From Oligoflexus sp. (GTDB lineage: Bacteria > Bdellovibrionota_B > Oligoflexia > Oligoflexales > Oligoflexaceae): a DNA stretch of 64,000 nt. Positions 41,215 through 49,619 of this stretch are shown in pieces. Numbering within the stretch: the first letter of the stretch is position 1; every line of letters begins with the position of its first letter. The translations under genes were made by a program, and so were the position numbers. The DNA is taken from positions 81,474-145,473 of the forward strand of contig NZ_DASTAT010000018.1 in assembly GCF_035712445.1 (NCBI RefSeq), given 5' to 3'. The notes under the pieces were generated by a model, which had not been told where the DNA came from, searched no databases, and worked only from the letters and a program-made list of their open reading frames with translations.

Positions 41215-41889
41215 ATGACCAGGGTCTTGTCCATACTGCTCATCCTTGGCTGCGCGCTCATTTCTCATGGTTTGCATGCGCAGGAAGTTACTGAGCCTTT
41301 GATACGCCCTGAGCTGCCCCGCGAATGGAGCCGGGCTGTCCGCGGTTTTCGCCGCGAGCATAATTTCTCTGTCAGTTACGGCTATGTCGTCAGCCGCTGG
41401 AAGGGTCACCTGACCGACAGCACGGACATCTTTTCCTTTGCGAACGAAGGGCATCAGGCGCGGATATCGTACGCCTTTCATCTGCCGCTTGTGGGTGGCC
41501 TCGGATATTACCTGGGAACGCAGACCAGCGCGCTGATGTCCCAAAGCTCACGCGAGAGCGAGGGCGGCGAGATCAGCTATGGACTTCCCGGACTCAATGT
41601 CGGTCTGATCGTGAATCTGTCGGATCGCGTTCGCCTCGCATCCGGCCTAGAGCTTGGCTGGCATCGGATTGAGAAACTTGGACTGCCGGAAAGGTTTGAA
41701 CGAAAAAGGATCAGCGTCACCGGAGAAACGCAGACCTGGAACGGGCAGATTGATTACTTCTATGAGTTATCCTGGGCCGTCCAGCTTACTTACGAATCGT
41801 CAGAACTTACTTACAATTCGAAAGAAAGCCTGGCGCTCCGTAAACTCTCCCGCAGCTGGAGCCTGGGAATTCTTAAACATCTGATCTAA
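41215..41889 (+). CDS. Exported protein, probable outer-membrane beta-barrel
   Basis: The 224-residue precursor has a signal peptide (MTRVLSILLILGCALISHGLHA, cleavage about residue 22). The mature part alternates polar and aromatic residues in strand-like runs (FSVSYGYVVSRW, ARISYAFHLPLVGGLGYYLG, VGLIVNLSDRVRLASGLELGW) and ends in a strand, LGILKHLI, which resembles the barrel-closing strand though without a C-terminal aromatic. I do not recognise a specific family. It is divergent from ftsY by 136 bp. Confidence 0.6.
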   Translation: MTRVLSILLILGCALISHGLHAQEVTEPLIRPELPREWSRAVRGFRREHNFSVSYGYVVSRWKGHLTDSTDIFSFANEGHQARISYAFHLPLVGGLGYYLGTQTSALMSQSSRESEGGEISYGLPGLNVGLIVNLSDRVRLASGLELGWHRIEKLGLPERFERKRISVTGETQTWNGQIDYFYELSWAVQLTYESSELTYNSKESLALRKLSRSWSLGILKHLI

Positions 41890-42031
41890 ACCTCCCTAAG
41901 GCTGCAAAAGTCGTGTATATTTGGTCGATCGCAGAAGCAGCTCATTTTGGGCCAGGAGGGGCCGAAGGTATGTGTATCTTCTTTTTAGTGGCAAGAATCC
42001 AGCTAGAGAAATTCATGCTGGGAGGCCCCAA

Positions 42032-42721
42032 GTGCGAGCCCTGATTGCCACAACACTGAGTCTGAACCTGCTAGCCTGTGGCGCAGCTCAAAACAAGCGT
42101 TCGATCGATGAGAATCGAAGCCAGAACGCAAACGTCATCCAGTCCGCCGAAGGCCCTTTTCACAGCCTTACCGGATGGACGGAAAAAGTAAATTACTACA
42201 TTGATGATACGGCTCCCGATGCCGTGGTCGAAGCCGGCATCAAGGCGGCTGAAACCTGGAACGATGCCATGGGTCGCGAAGTTTTAACCTTCACCGGCGT
42301 TGCCAGGATGCCCCGCGGTGACGAACTTTATTCCAGTCTCGATGATACCTACACCATGGTTTACTTCGAGAAAAACTGGAAGAACACCACAGGCAAAGCC
42401 GACACCACCCTGGCCACCACGGTCTGGGAAAATGCCAACGGCTCTGATCGCATCATCAAAGGCGATGTGATCCTGAACGGTGAGACCTATCATTTCTGCG
42501 ATGCCATGGACGTGACGCGGAATATCGGTGAAAACCTTGATATCGTCGATGCGCAAACAGTCCTCGTCCATGAGTTCGGTCATCTGCTGGGCCTCGATCA
42601 TGTGGACGTCGATGAAGATCCTGAATCGGTGATGCACGCGAAAACCTATATCGGTCCCAACATGAGCTTCCGTTCCCTGAGCAATGGTGACGTCAGCAAC
42701 ATTCGTCAGGTTTACGATTAA
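42032..42721 (+). CDS. Metzincin-like zinc metalloprotease lipoprotein
   Basis: The 229-residue precursor has a signal peptide with lipobox (LNLLACG, Cys about residue 16). The mature domain carries the extended zinc motif HEFGHLLGLDH (HExxHxxGxxH, about residue 178) and a downstream ESVMHAKT segment that could be the Met-turn, as in matrixin and reprolysin-type proteases. It should cleave proteins outside the cell or at the outer membrane. GTG 42032 with GGGAGG upstream is chosen; the frame is open to 41921, but that extension lacks signal character. Confidence 0.8.
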   Translation: MRALIATTLSLNLLACGAAQNKRSIDENRSQNANVIQSAEGPFHSLTGWTEKVNYYIDDTAPDAVVEAGIKAAETWNDAMGREVLTFTGVARMPRGDELYSSLDDTYTMVYFEKNWKNTTGKADTTLATTVWENANGSDRIIKGDVILNGETYHFCDAMDVTRNIGENLDIVDAQTVLVHEFGHLLGLDHVDVDEDPESVMHAKTYIGPNMSFRSLSNGDVSNIRQVYD

Positions 42722-42780
42722 CGGACCTCCGGCTCTACCTTCACCTCGAATCTGCCGACAAGTCGGGAGGAGGACAGCCC

Positions 42781-42990
42781 ATGTCAAAGCCAGGCAAGCC
42801 CAAAGAGCGCGGATCTGCAGACGAACTTGAAATCATGCGCGAAATTATCAAGAATGATCCTTTCCTGCTCGAAAAGGTCCTGACCAAAATCAGGGATATT
42901 CGAGGAGGTGGACAAAACATGGCCGATGCTGTGGCCGAGAAAAAAGGCGCGAAGCGTGAAGAGGAGCGCCGTAAAGGATCAGGGACTTGA
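42781..42990 (+). CDS. Small conserved-looking helical protein
   Basis: The 69-residue, highly charged protein starts at ATG 42781 after a GGGAGGAGG site and has a helical core (DELEIMREIIKNDPFLLEKVLTKI) and a basic tail. I recognise no family. Its stop overlaps the TTG start of the next gene by three bases, implying coupled translation. Confidence 0.6.
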   Translation: MSKPGKPKERGSADELEIMREIIKNDPFLLEKVLTKIRDIRGGGQNMADAVAEKKGAKREEERRKGSGT

Positions 42991-43571
42991 GGTTTTTTTC
43001 GATTTTTTGCGGTCTTATCCTGATGGTGGTCAGCTGTCGTCAGGCCGCGTCTCATAGTGAAGCCCGCGTCGTGGAGCAAAGCCGTCGCGAGCGCCCCGAC
43101 TGGGTCGGCCCGGATCAGTCCAAGCTCGTCAAATCCGGCGAGATTATCGAATATCATAGCGTGAAAACCAAAGTCGTCGACCTGCCGCTCGGTCTGAAAC
43201 AGGCCGAAGCCTCGGCTTTGAATGATACAAGGCTCCAGATCCAAAATGAAATCGTGCTGTTCTGGAAGAAGGATAAACTTTTCCTCGAACTTGAGGCCCC
43301 CGATCGGGCCCTTGTGACCCAGCAGCTGGAAAAACTTTTGGAAACCCGCGTCACGAGCGATCTAATCAAGGACATCTACTACGAAAAGATTTTCGACCCA
43401 AATGCCGTAGCGGCTCTTCAGGACACGTACAGCATTCACGTCCTCATCCAGCTCAAACGCTCCAGCTTACAAGGTCTTTTGACCGATCTACAGAAGTACT
43501 GCCGCAACAGTCTGCGCCAGGGTTTGATCAAGCTCGCTCAGAGTGATCAGGTCTTTTCTACTCAGCCATGA
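42987..43571 (+). CDS. Small lipoprotein of unknown function
   Basis: The 194-residue precursor has a lipobox (LMVVSCRQ, Cys about residue 17). The mature part is charged and mixed alpha/beta, with DLPLGLKQAEASALNDTRLQIQNEI and a C-terminal helical stretch; it loosely resembles LPP20-type envelope proteins (an EARVVEQSRRERPDWVG-like start). The TTG start at 42987 overlaps the TGA of the upstream small gene. Function unknown. Confidence 0.62.
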   Translation: MRFFSIFCGLILMVVSCRQAASHSEARVVEQSRRERPDWVGPDQSKLVKSGEIIEYHSVKTKVVDLPLGLKQAEASALNDTRLQIQNEIVLFWKKDKLFLELEAPDRALVTQQLEKLLETRVTSDLIKDIYYEKIFDPNAVAALQDTYSIHVLIQLKRSSLQGLLTDLQKYCRNSLRQGLIKLAQSDQVFSTQP

Positions 43572-43708
43572 AATCTGCATATCCCCTGAGCGCCGGCCCC
43601 GGAACGGCTTGGGATAAGCGCTTGCGTTTCCGGCTGGGCCTCTGCAGAATGTTTTCCACTCGCGTCCCCGAACGGCGTTGGTAGGATTATCAGGCTGGAT
43701 TTCATTGC

Positions 43709-45427
43709 ATGGCCGAACATAGCATCATGTCCACTTTCATGGCGCCTTTATGGTGGATCCAAGCCTTTGAGCTGGCCTTGCAGCTGCGCCGATTGGAAGC
43801 TGACCCGTATAGCATGAGCATGGCGGCCGGTCTGAGTCCTGCACTCACCGATGCCGAGCTCAGCGCTCTGCTCGTCCTTATGCAGCAGGCGCAACAGCAG
43901 ATTCTTCAAGGCCAAAAATGGCTGCACCTGAGCCCCGACAATCTTCAGAAAAACCTCGCAGGACACGGCCGCACCCGGGCCTTTATGTTTCTGCGCGTGC
44001 TTCAGCTCCTGCGCAGCATGCAGGTTTATCCAGCCGCGACCCAGGAGGCCTTTGAGCCCGTTCCCCTGTTTGATCGGGAAGAACGTCGTCGCGATGCGCA
44101 GGGAGCCTGGAAAACAGTTTTCCGTCCGGCGCCGATGGCGGCAGAGTTATTGCTTGGCTATGGGGAGCCTTACGCCGAACTGGCTCGATTGCTGGATGGC
44201 AAGCCGCGCGTGCATCGTCTGCTCGGCCGCAGTCAGCCTTTGCCTTTACGGCCTTCGGTCTGGCTCGACCTCGTCCAGCTTGAACAGTACGTGTTTCTGC
44301 AGCTGCAGAAGGCCACGATCTGGGAAAAAAGCGGCTTTCGCTGGGATGCCGTCTTCGGGCGATCCTTTGAGAATATGTTTAACGGTTTAACGCTGCCCGT
44401 TCCGCGCGAAGTGCCGGAAAATTGGAGCCCATTTAGGCAAAAGATGCGGCTGCTCACCAAAGTCGGCAGAAAGCTGATGGATCACGGCGTTCTGAAAAAT
44501 CCGCAGGAACTTGATTACCTCGCGGTGGAAGCGGAAAGCGATCCTTTGCTCGTGGTCTGGCAGATGAACGATACCGAGCAGCGCGAAAGCGAAATGAAAG
44601 CCTATGAGCAAAGGTGCGCGCGCTACTTCCGTGAGCACACGATGGAGCCCGTGATTAAAAAAATCACACCGATCCTCGTGCCTTCAAGCGGCATGTCCGC
44701 GGAAGCCGCTCTCCAGCTCTGGCGGGAACTCGATGAAGTCGAGCGCGCGCAGCCGATCGGTTACATGGCGGTCGAGGGCAATCTGCTGCTGAGTTATACC
44801 AGCCTCTTTTATGAATGGTCGCTTCGGCAGAAAGCAGGCGATATCCTGCGGCTCCCGGGCTGGCTGGCGGAAAGCGCGGCCGTCCATGAACTCAACGCGC
44901 CGAAGAAAAGCCTCGCGGATCGCGTGCAGGCCTTTGCGCGCATCATCAACGATCATTCCACCTATGCTCGCGATATGGAAACTCTGCCCAGGGCCAGCCT
45001 CGCAGCGCCGGTGTCCTGGCGTCAGCGCGAGGTTCTGGAATTTCTGGCCTCGCACAGCCTGAAGAGTCATCTGACCCGCGATGCCGCTGAAGTTGATGAA
45101 AGCTCGCGTCGCGCAGCACCGGCCCGTCCCCTGGCTCCGCCTGCGGTTGCGGCTGTGGCGGCCACGCGTAAAGCGATTCCCGACAGCGATCTAAGGCGTC
45201 AGGCCAACGAAGAGCTGCAGAAGATGCGCGACAAGGACCCGAAGCGTTATCAGCTTCTCAAGCAGCTCTACCTGGATAATCTCGAGCTGGAAAAAAAGCA
45301 GATTATTCTGGAAATGAAAGAACGCATGCAGCCCCAGGCTTTTGATGATCACCTGAAATACAGTCTCGTCAAATACATGGTGGAGAATCCGCGGAGCTGG
45401 CAGATGGGTGAGAACGCGGCGCTTTGA
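43709..45427 (+). CDS. Large cytoplasmic protein of unknown function
   Basis: The 572-residue protein has no signal peptide or membrane segment. The N-terminal third is helical with Gln/Leu-rich stretches (LLVLMQQAQQQILQG); the middle (residues 180-300) has Trp/Leu-rich helices; a Pro/Ala linker at about 470-490 (ARPLAPPAVAAVAATR) precedes a charged helical tail (EELQKMRDKDPKRYQLLKQL). I recognise no domain. It is preceded by a 137-bp gap and is convergent with the response-regulator gene, with one base between the stops. Confidence 0.6.
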   Translation: MAEHSIMSTFMAPLWWIQAFELALQLRRLEADPYSMSMAAGLSPALTDAELSALLVLMQQAQQQILQGQKWLHLSPDNLQKNLAGHGRTRAFMFLRVLQLLRSMQVYPAATQEAFEPVPLFDREERRRDAQGAWKTVFRPAPMAAELLLGYGEPYAELARLLDGKPRVHRLLGRSQPLPLRPSVWLDLVQLEQYVFLQLQKATIWEKSGFRWDAVFGRSFENMFNGLTLPVPREVPENWSPFRQKMRLLTKVGRKLMDHGVLKNPQELDYLAVEAESDPLLVVWQMNDTEQRESEMKAYEQRCARYFREHTMEPVIKKITPILVPSSGMSAEAALQLWRELDEVERAQPIGYMAVEGNLLLSYTSLFYEWSLRQKAGDILRLPGWLAESAAVHELNAPKKSLADRVQAFARIINDHSTYARDMETLPRASLAAPVSWRQREVLEFLASHSLKSHLTRDAAEVDESSRRAAPARPLAPPAVAAVAATRKAIPDSDLRRQANEELQKMRDKDPKRYQLLKQLYLDNLELEKKQIILEMKERMQPQAFDDHLKYSLVKYMVENPRSWQMGENAAL

Positions 45428-45428
45428 A

Positions 45429-45818
45429 TCAAGCGCTCTGCAGGTAGCCATTCACGATGGCGAGCAGCTGCTCTTTCTGCACGGGTTTCACCAAAAAAGC
45501 ATTCACGCCCAAATCCTTGGCCTGAGTCAGGGCGTCGGAGCCTGTTTCAGTCGTCAGCATGCAGATGGGAATATGCTGGTAGGCCTTGATCTTCTTGATT
45601 TCGGCGATCATCTCGAGACCGCTCATCCAGGGCATGTTGATGTCGCTGAAGATCAAACCGACATCAGGATGGTCGTTGAGCTTGCTCAATCCGTCTTTGC
45701 CGTCACCGGCTTCGATCACGTTCAGGTTCAATCCCGCTAGATGGCTGACAACCAGCCGGCGAGCCGTAACGGAATCGTCGACCACAAGGATTTTTTTGCT
45801 CATCGTTTTCTTATCCAT
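45429..45818 (-). CDS. CheY-like single-domain response regulator
   Basis: The 129-residue protein is a receiver domain only: acidic pair VVDDS, phospho-Asp in FSDINMPWMSG (about residue 60), TTE in place of the switch Thr segment, and Lys in VKPVQKEQ. It resembles CheY, and thus motility or another phosphorelay, but has no output domain. ATG 45818 is used; ATG 45803 (MSKKILVV) is equally plausible. It lies 49 bp downstream of the substrate-binding protein gene in the same direction. Confidence 0.9.
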   Translation of the reverse strand: MDKKTMSKKILVVDDSVTARRLVVSHLAGLNLNVIEAGDGKDGLSKLNDHPDVGLIFSDINMPWMSGLEMIAEIKKIKAYQHIPICMLTTETGSDALTQAKDLGVNAFLVKPVQKEQLLAIVNGYLQSA

Positions 45819-45867
45819 GCCTGGTTGTTGTTTTATGATACCAGTTTAGTCGCTCAGATCAAGGGTC

Positions 45868-47355
45868 TTAGTCGCTGAAAGAAGCCCGACGCAGAGCCGT
45901 GTAACGGCCATCCGCAGCCAACGCATAGCCCTTCAATTCGCGATTCATTACGGCCACCTGATCGTCATGCCACAGCACGATATAAGGCAGATCCTTATCC
46001 AGAAGTTCCTGCACGTCCTGGTAAACGGCTCGTCTTTGTTCCGGGCTCCGGCTTATTTTACCCTTTTCAAGGAGCGCGTCCAATTTTGGATTATTGTACC
46101 AGCCGCGATTCATTCCACGAGGAGGCGTATTCAGGCTGAAAAAAGCCTCACGCAAAACATCGGCATCATTCGCCGATGTCCAGTCAAGGCTCCAAAGCTG
46201 AAGACGTCCGGCGGCAGCATCTTCATCCAGACTCTTCGATTCCATCGGCTCGATCACGAGTCTTATTCCGATTTTTTTAAGCTGCGCGGCCATGGCTTTG
46301 GCAATCCGGATCTGATCGACGTCGGCGTTGGTTTTAAAGCTCAGTTCCATGCGCACGCCGCGCTTTCGTTTAAAGCCTGCCTCATCGAGGATCTTTTCCG
46401 CTTTCCCGGGATCGTAGGGGCGAGGACTCACAGGCGTTGCCAGACCACCCAGGACAAGGTCGATGATGGGTTTGCGATCGAGCGCCAGGGCTATGGCTTC
46501 CCGCACGGCGGCATTTCCGGCAAGGGGATCGCGAAAATTGAAAGCGATGGAACGCGTGCGGAGACCCGGACCTTTCATCACGGTGAGCTGCGGATTCTTC
46601 GCAAGGTCTTTGAGTGCAGCGGCCGGGATGCTGTTTTGCAGAAGGTCAATGTCCCCTTTTTGCAGCATGGCGAAGCGGGCTTTCTCGTTCGGTGCTATGT
46701 GGAATTCAATATGCGTGAATGCGGATGGACCCGAGAAGGTTTCATGCGGGTTTTTTTCCAGAATGATACGCTCACCATCACGACGGCTGATGAAATAGGG
46801 ACCACAGACGGGCGCATTGAGGAAATCTATGCTTGCTTGTCCGGCGAGCTTTGCAGGAAGAATACCTAAGGCAAGTTTACTGATGAAGCCGGCATCCGCT
46901 TCCTTCAGAGTGAAAACGATCGTCTGGGCCTGGGCATGCACATCGCTCAGAGCGTGGAAGGAAGCGGCTTCTGCGAACGATGCATGGGTCAGCAAAGATT
47001 TATATGTGGCGACGACATCCGCGGCCGTGAGGGGACTTCCATCGCTGAATTTCACGTCGTCCTTCAGCTTGACCTCAAGAACTTGAGGCGATGTCCACAC
47101 CGGCTCCTGAGCTGCGATCCCGGGCACAGCATGACCTTCCGCATCGACGTTCATCAGACGGCAGTGAATGAGATCAGCCATGGACCGGAAATTTGCGTCC
47201 ACCATTTGGCGTGGATCGAAGCTACGGATGGAGTTGTCCAGTCCCACATGAATGCGCGTGCGCGGGGCGGCCTCCAAGGGGCTTCCGGGCTGGACAGCGC
47301 TGAGGGCAATCCCACACAATGTGAGGGTTCCAGCACAAATCGGGCTCCTCCGCAT
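45868..47355 (-). CDS. ABC transporter substrate-binding protein, family 5 (peptide/nickel type)
   Basis: The 495-residue precursor has a signal peptide ending around residue 30 and the SBP_bac_5 fold: LTAADVVATYKSLL, GPYFISRRDGERIILEKNP and LYWSLDW-like LQLWSLDWTSANDADV. It should bind oligopeptides or similar ligands in the periplasm. No permease or ATPase genes are adjacent, so it is an orphan subunit here. ATG 47355 has a GAGGT site. Confidence 0.88.
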   Translation of the reverse strand: MRRSPICAGTLTLCGIALSAVQPGSPLEAAPRTRIHVGLDNSIRSFDPRQMVDANFRSMADLIHCRLMNVDAEGHAVPGIAAQEPVWTSPQVLEVKLKDDVKFSDGSPLTAADVVATYKSLLTHASFAEAASFHALSDVHAQAQTIVFTLKEADAGFISKLALGILPAKLAGQASIDFLNAPVCGPYFISRRDGERIILEKNPHETFSGPSAFTHIEFHIAPNEKARFAMLQKGDIDLLQNSIPAAALKDLAKNPQLTVMKGPGLRTRSIAFNFRDPLAGNAAVREAIALALDRKPIIDLVLGGLATPVSPRPYDPGKAEKILDEAGFKRKRGVRMELSFKTNADVDQIRIAKAMAAQLKKIGIRLVIEPMESKSLDEDAAAGRLQLWSLDWTSANDADVLREAFFSLNTPPRGMNRGWYNNPKLDALLEKGKISRSPEQRRAVYQDVQELLDKDLPYIVLWHDDQVAVMNRELKGYALAADGRYTALRRASFSD

Positions 47356-47919
47356 ATTTACCTCTTCGCAGTTGCTGGACTCCAGCCTATACTACACAAA
47401 TTGGCAAAACTAAGGGAGAATTTGTCATTTGCATCGGTTGAGCTGGGAACAAATAGCCCTTGTGATGGGATGCCCCAGGGTCGTATAATTTCCGGTAACG
47501 CTTGAAGAAAATGCATTCACGGGCTCAGCCTGTAAAGAAGAGCTCAAGTTTTCTCCCCAAATGTTCGATGATTACCCTTGACGAGAGGCGGCCTGCTAAG
47601 GCAGAGGATATTGTACACAAGGATTGCCATTTCTCCGGAAGGGTTCCAAGAACCCGTGCAAGCCCCTTCAAAAGTAATGAGATAGCGTTCCGCCAGACAG
47701 ATATCTGGACCTCCTCACTGCCCGGCAGTGTGCCATCAGACAGATGTTTGGTTCCCTAGTCGCTGACCGATAATCCCAGGGTTTTTACACCAGGATTTCG
47801 GACTCATGGCCCGGCGTGGCATGGATCCTGATTTTCGTACTGCATGTACCCCAATTATTTTTTTCAATACCCGCAGACCTAGGCGGGTCCTCGATTATAA
47901 CGTTTGGAGATAGAATCGA
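47356..47919. other. Intergenic region with two TACACAA elements
   Basis: Divergent region of 564 bp. TACACAAA lies at 47393-47400 and a symmetric TTGTACACAA at 47611-47620, the same motif as around the lipoprotein island. An 85-residue ORF at 47502-47759 has no ribosome-binding site or family resemblance and is probably not a gene. A TATAAC box at 47896-47901 sits just before the next gene but lacks a -35 partner. No other feature seen. Confidence 0.45.
47611..47620. promoter_or_regulatory. Symmetric TTGT-AC-ACAA element
   Basis: Same dyad as at 5637-5650 (arms TTGT / ACAA around AC), in the divergent gap between the substrate-binding protein gene and the RHH-like gene. Confidence 0.4.
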
Positions 47920-48606
47920 ATGGCGGAAAAGGTGAAAGCAAAAAAGGCCAAGGCCCCAAGCAAGAAAGCCAGTCCCAAAGCTCGCAAGAGTGAAACCGCA
48001 GTGAAGCAGGAAGAGGAGACGGCTCCGGTGATCAAGCGCAACAAGACCGGTAAGATTCTCGCCAAATCCGCCCAGGAAAATGTCTCCGAAGAAATCGAGA
48101 CGAACGAAGCTGAAGCCGATGATGATGATGCCGATGAACTGCCACCTTTGGAACAGAAGTTCACGGCCCCCGAATCCGCCATTGTCCGCGAAACGCCCAA
48201 AGCCCCAGCCTCTGTCGTCGCCCCAGTTCAGGATACCAGCGAACAGCTACGCGTGAAATTATCCAAGTCCCTTGTTCGCAAACTGCGTGAGCAGGCCGCG
48301 GATGAAGGCATTGGCCTGGATGAATTCGTGACCGAACTGCTGTCGGAAAGCGTTGTTCTGCGCGCCTGGGAAATCGTCGAGCGCAAGAATCAGATGAAAG
48401 GCGGTCAGCCGTCCATGGGCAACGGCCGCGGCAACGGTCCCAATGGTCCGCAGCAGAATCGCAACAACAACAACAACAACAATGGTCAAGGCCATCGTGG
48501 CAACAAAGGCCACCGTGGAATGAATCACAGTCGTTATCAAACGATCATGGAAGACAAAGGTGCTTTCATGGAATATGTGCGTGGGCAGGAACGTAACCGG
48601 CGGTAA
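47920..48606 (+). CDS. Basic RHH-like protein with histone-H1-like tail and Asn/Gly-rich C-terminus
   Basis: The 228-residue protein starts with a Lys/Ala/Ser/Pro-rich tail (KAKKAKAPSKKASPKARKS) resembling bacterial histone H1-like proteins, then an acidic stretch, a central ribbon-helix-helix-like motif (LRVKLSKSLVRKLREQAADE, about residues 111-130), and a C-terminal Gly/Asn/Gln/Arg-rich segment with a seven-Asn run. It probably binds DNA or RNA. ATG 47920 has a GGAGA site. It is followed by a structured intergenic region that may encode a small RNA. Confidence 0.6.
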   Translation: MAEKVKAKKAKAPSKKASPKARKSETAVKQEEETAPVIKRNKTGKILAKSAQENVSEEIETNEAEADDDDADELPPLEQKFTAPESAIVRETPKAPASVVAPVQDTSEQLRVKLSKSLVRKLREQAADEGIGLDEFVTELLSESVVLRAWEIVERKNQMKGGQPSMGNGRGNGPNGPQQNRNNNNNNNGQGHRGNKGHRGMNHSRYQTIMEDKGAFMEYVRGQERNRR

Positions 48607-48643
48607 GGAAATCCTTGGAACCGGCTCCCAAGGAAGCCGGTCT

Positions 48644-48797
48644 GTAGTGGAGGAGAGGTCTACTAAGAGACACTCACCTCCGTGCTACTAGTGCAGTCGA
48701 ACAACACCACAGCACCACCTCCTTTCCTAAGCATTTAGCTTATAGGACCATTTCGAACCGCGGTTTATCCGCATGGCCAGAGGGTCCTATTTTTATT
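48644..48797 (+). ncRNA. Candidate small RNA with anti-Shine-Dalgarno motifs and terminator
   Basis: The region downstream of the RHH-like gene folds into a long hairpin at 48644-48688 (GTAG, GGAGG, GAG and TCT pairing with AGA, CTC, CCTCC and CTAC). A single-strand stretch with CACCTCCTTTC at 48716-48726 follows, identical in type to the anti-Shine-Dalgarno end of 16S rRNA. It ends in a terminator with stem ATAGGACC / GGTCCTAT (48742-48790), an inner GCGG/CCGC hairpin and TTTTATT. It could be an independent small RNA or a processed 3' UTR. No promoter was recognised; an upstream hairpin (ACCGGCT / AGCCGGT at about 48620-48641) may end the mRNA. Confidence 0.45.
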
Positions 48798-48879
48798 CTA
48801 GCATCATTTTTCTTAGGCTTGGAAGCTGACCGTATGACGTGGGTCGCTTTTTTTTTGGAGATTGCGACCTCGCGCGTCC

Positions 48880-49431
48880 TCATGGTTTTACGAAAAACTG
48901 ATCGCGGTAGAACCGCAGTTCGTTGATGCTCTCCCGAATGTCATCGAGGGCTCTGTGTTGGTTGGTCTTGGCTGGTGCTGCAGGGCCACCCGGATACCAG
49001 CGTTTCACCAATTCCTTGATCGTACTGACGTCGATCATGCGGTAATGCAAATACTCATTCACACGCGGCATATGGTTCATCAGAAACATGCGATCCTGGG
49101 CAATGGAATTCCCGCAGAGTGGAGACTGGCGTGGACCAACATGCTGTTTCAAAAAATTCAGCACAGCATCTTCGGCTTCCTGCAAGGTCACCGTTGATGC
49201 CATGACGGATTCCCAGAGTCCGGATTTGGTATGATGTTCCTGATTCCAGGCGTCCATCTTCGCAAAAAGCTCGGCGGGCTGATGGATGATGAGCTGTGGT
49301 CCTTCTGCAACGATTTCGAGATCCTTATTGGTCAATAAAACGGCTACCTCAAGGACAACATCGGTTGCAGGATTCAGGCCCGACATTTCCATATCGACCC
49401 AGACCATCAGGTTGTCCTGTTTATCTGCCAT
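48880..49431 (-). CDS. orn: Oligoribonuclease
   Basis: The 183-residue 3'-5' exonuclease of the DEDDh family has MVWVDMEMSGLNP (DxE), GNSIAQDR and YRMIDVSTIKEL, with HRALDDI near the C-terminus. It degrades 2-5 nt RNA and pGpG, finishing cyclic-di-GMP turnover, which fits with the PilZ gene nearby. ATG 49431 with GGAGGAGCC is the start; the longer frame to 49521 lacks support. Confidence 0.95.
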   Translation of the reverse strand: MADKQDNLMVWVDMEMSGLNPATDVVLEVAVLLTNKDLEIVAEGPQLIIHQPAELFAKMDAWNQEHHTKSGLWESVMASTVTLQEAEDAVLNFLKQHVGPRQSPLCGNSIAQDRMFLMNHMPRVNEYLHYRMIDVSTIKELVKRWYPGGPAAPAKTNQHRALDDIRESINELRFYRDQFFVKP

Positions 49432-49619
49432 GGCTCCTCCCTGGGGTTTCAACGCATTCATTGTCGTTGCGGCTGCATGGCAGGCTTGCCGCGTATTCTC
49501 GCCACGCGAGAGTCTTGACAATTTTTATCGATTTATCATGGTTCCGAATCTATCATAAGTCCACCCGCTAAGAAAGCAGGGAAGCCTTAACACTCTACCT
49601 GAGGAGCTTGAAAATCTCT

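Noticed and set aside
41900-41940. CAAAAGTC-N11-GTCGATCG before the metzincin-like gene as a sigma-28 promoter
   Set aside because: Only 4/8 and 5/8 matches, and the site is about 100 bp upstream of the chosen start.
47502-47759. 85-codon ORF in the gap before the RHH-like gene
   Set aside because: No ribosome-binding site, no signal or domain features, and low-complexity composition.
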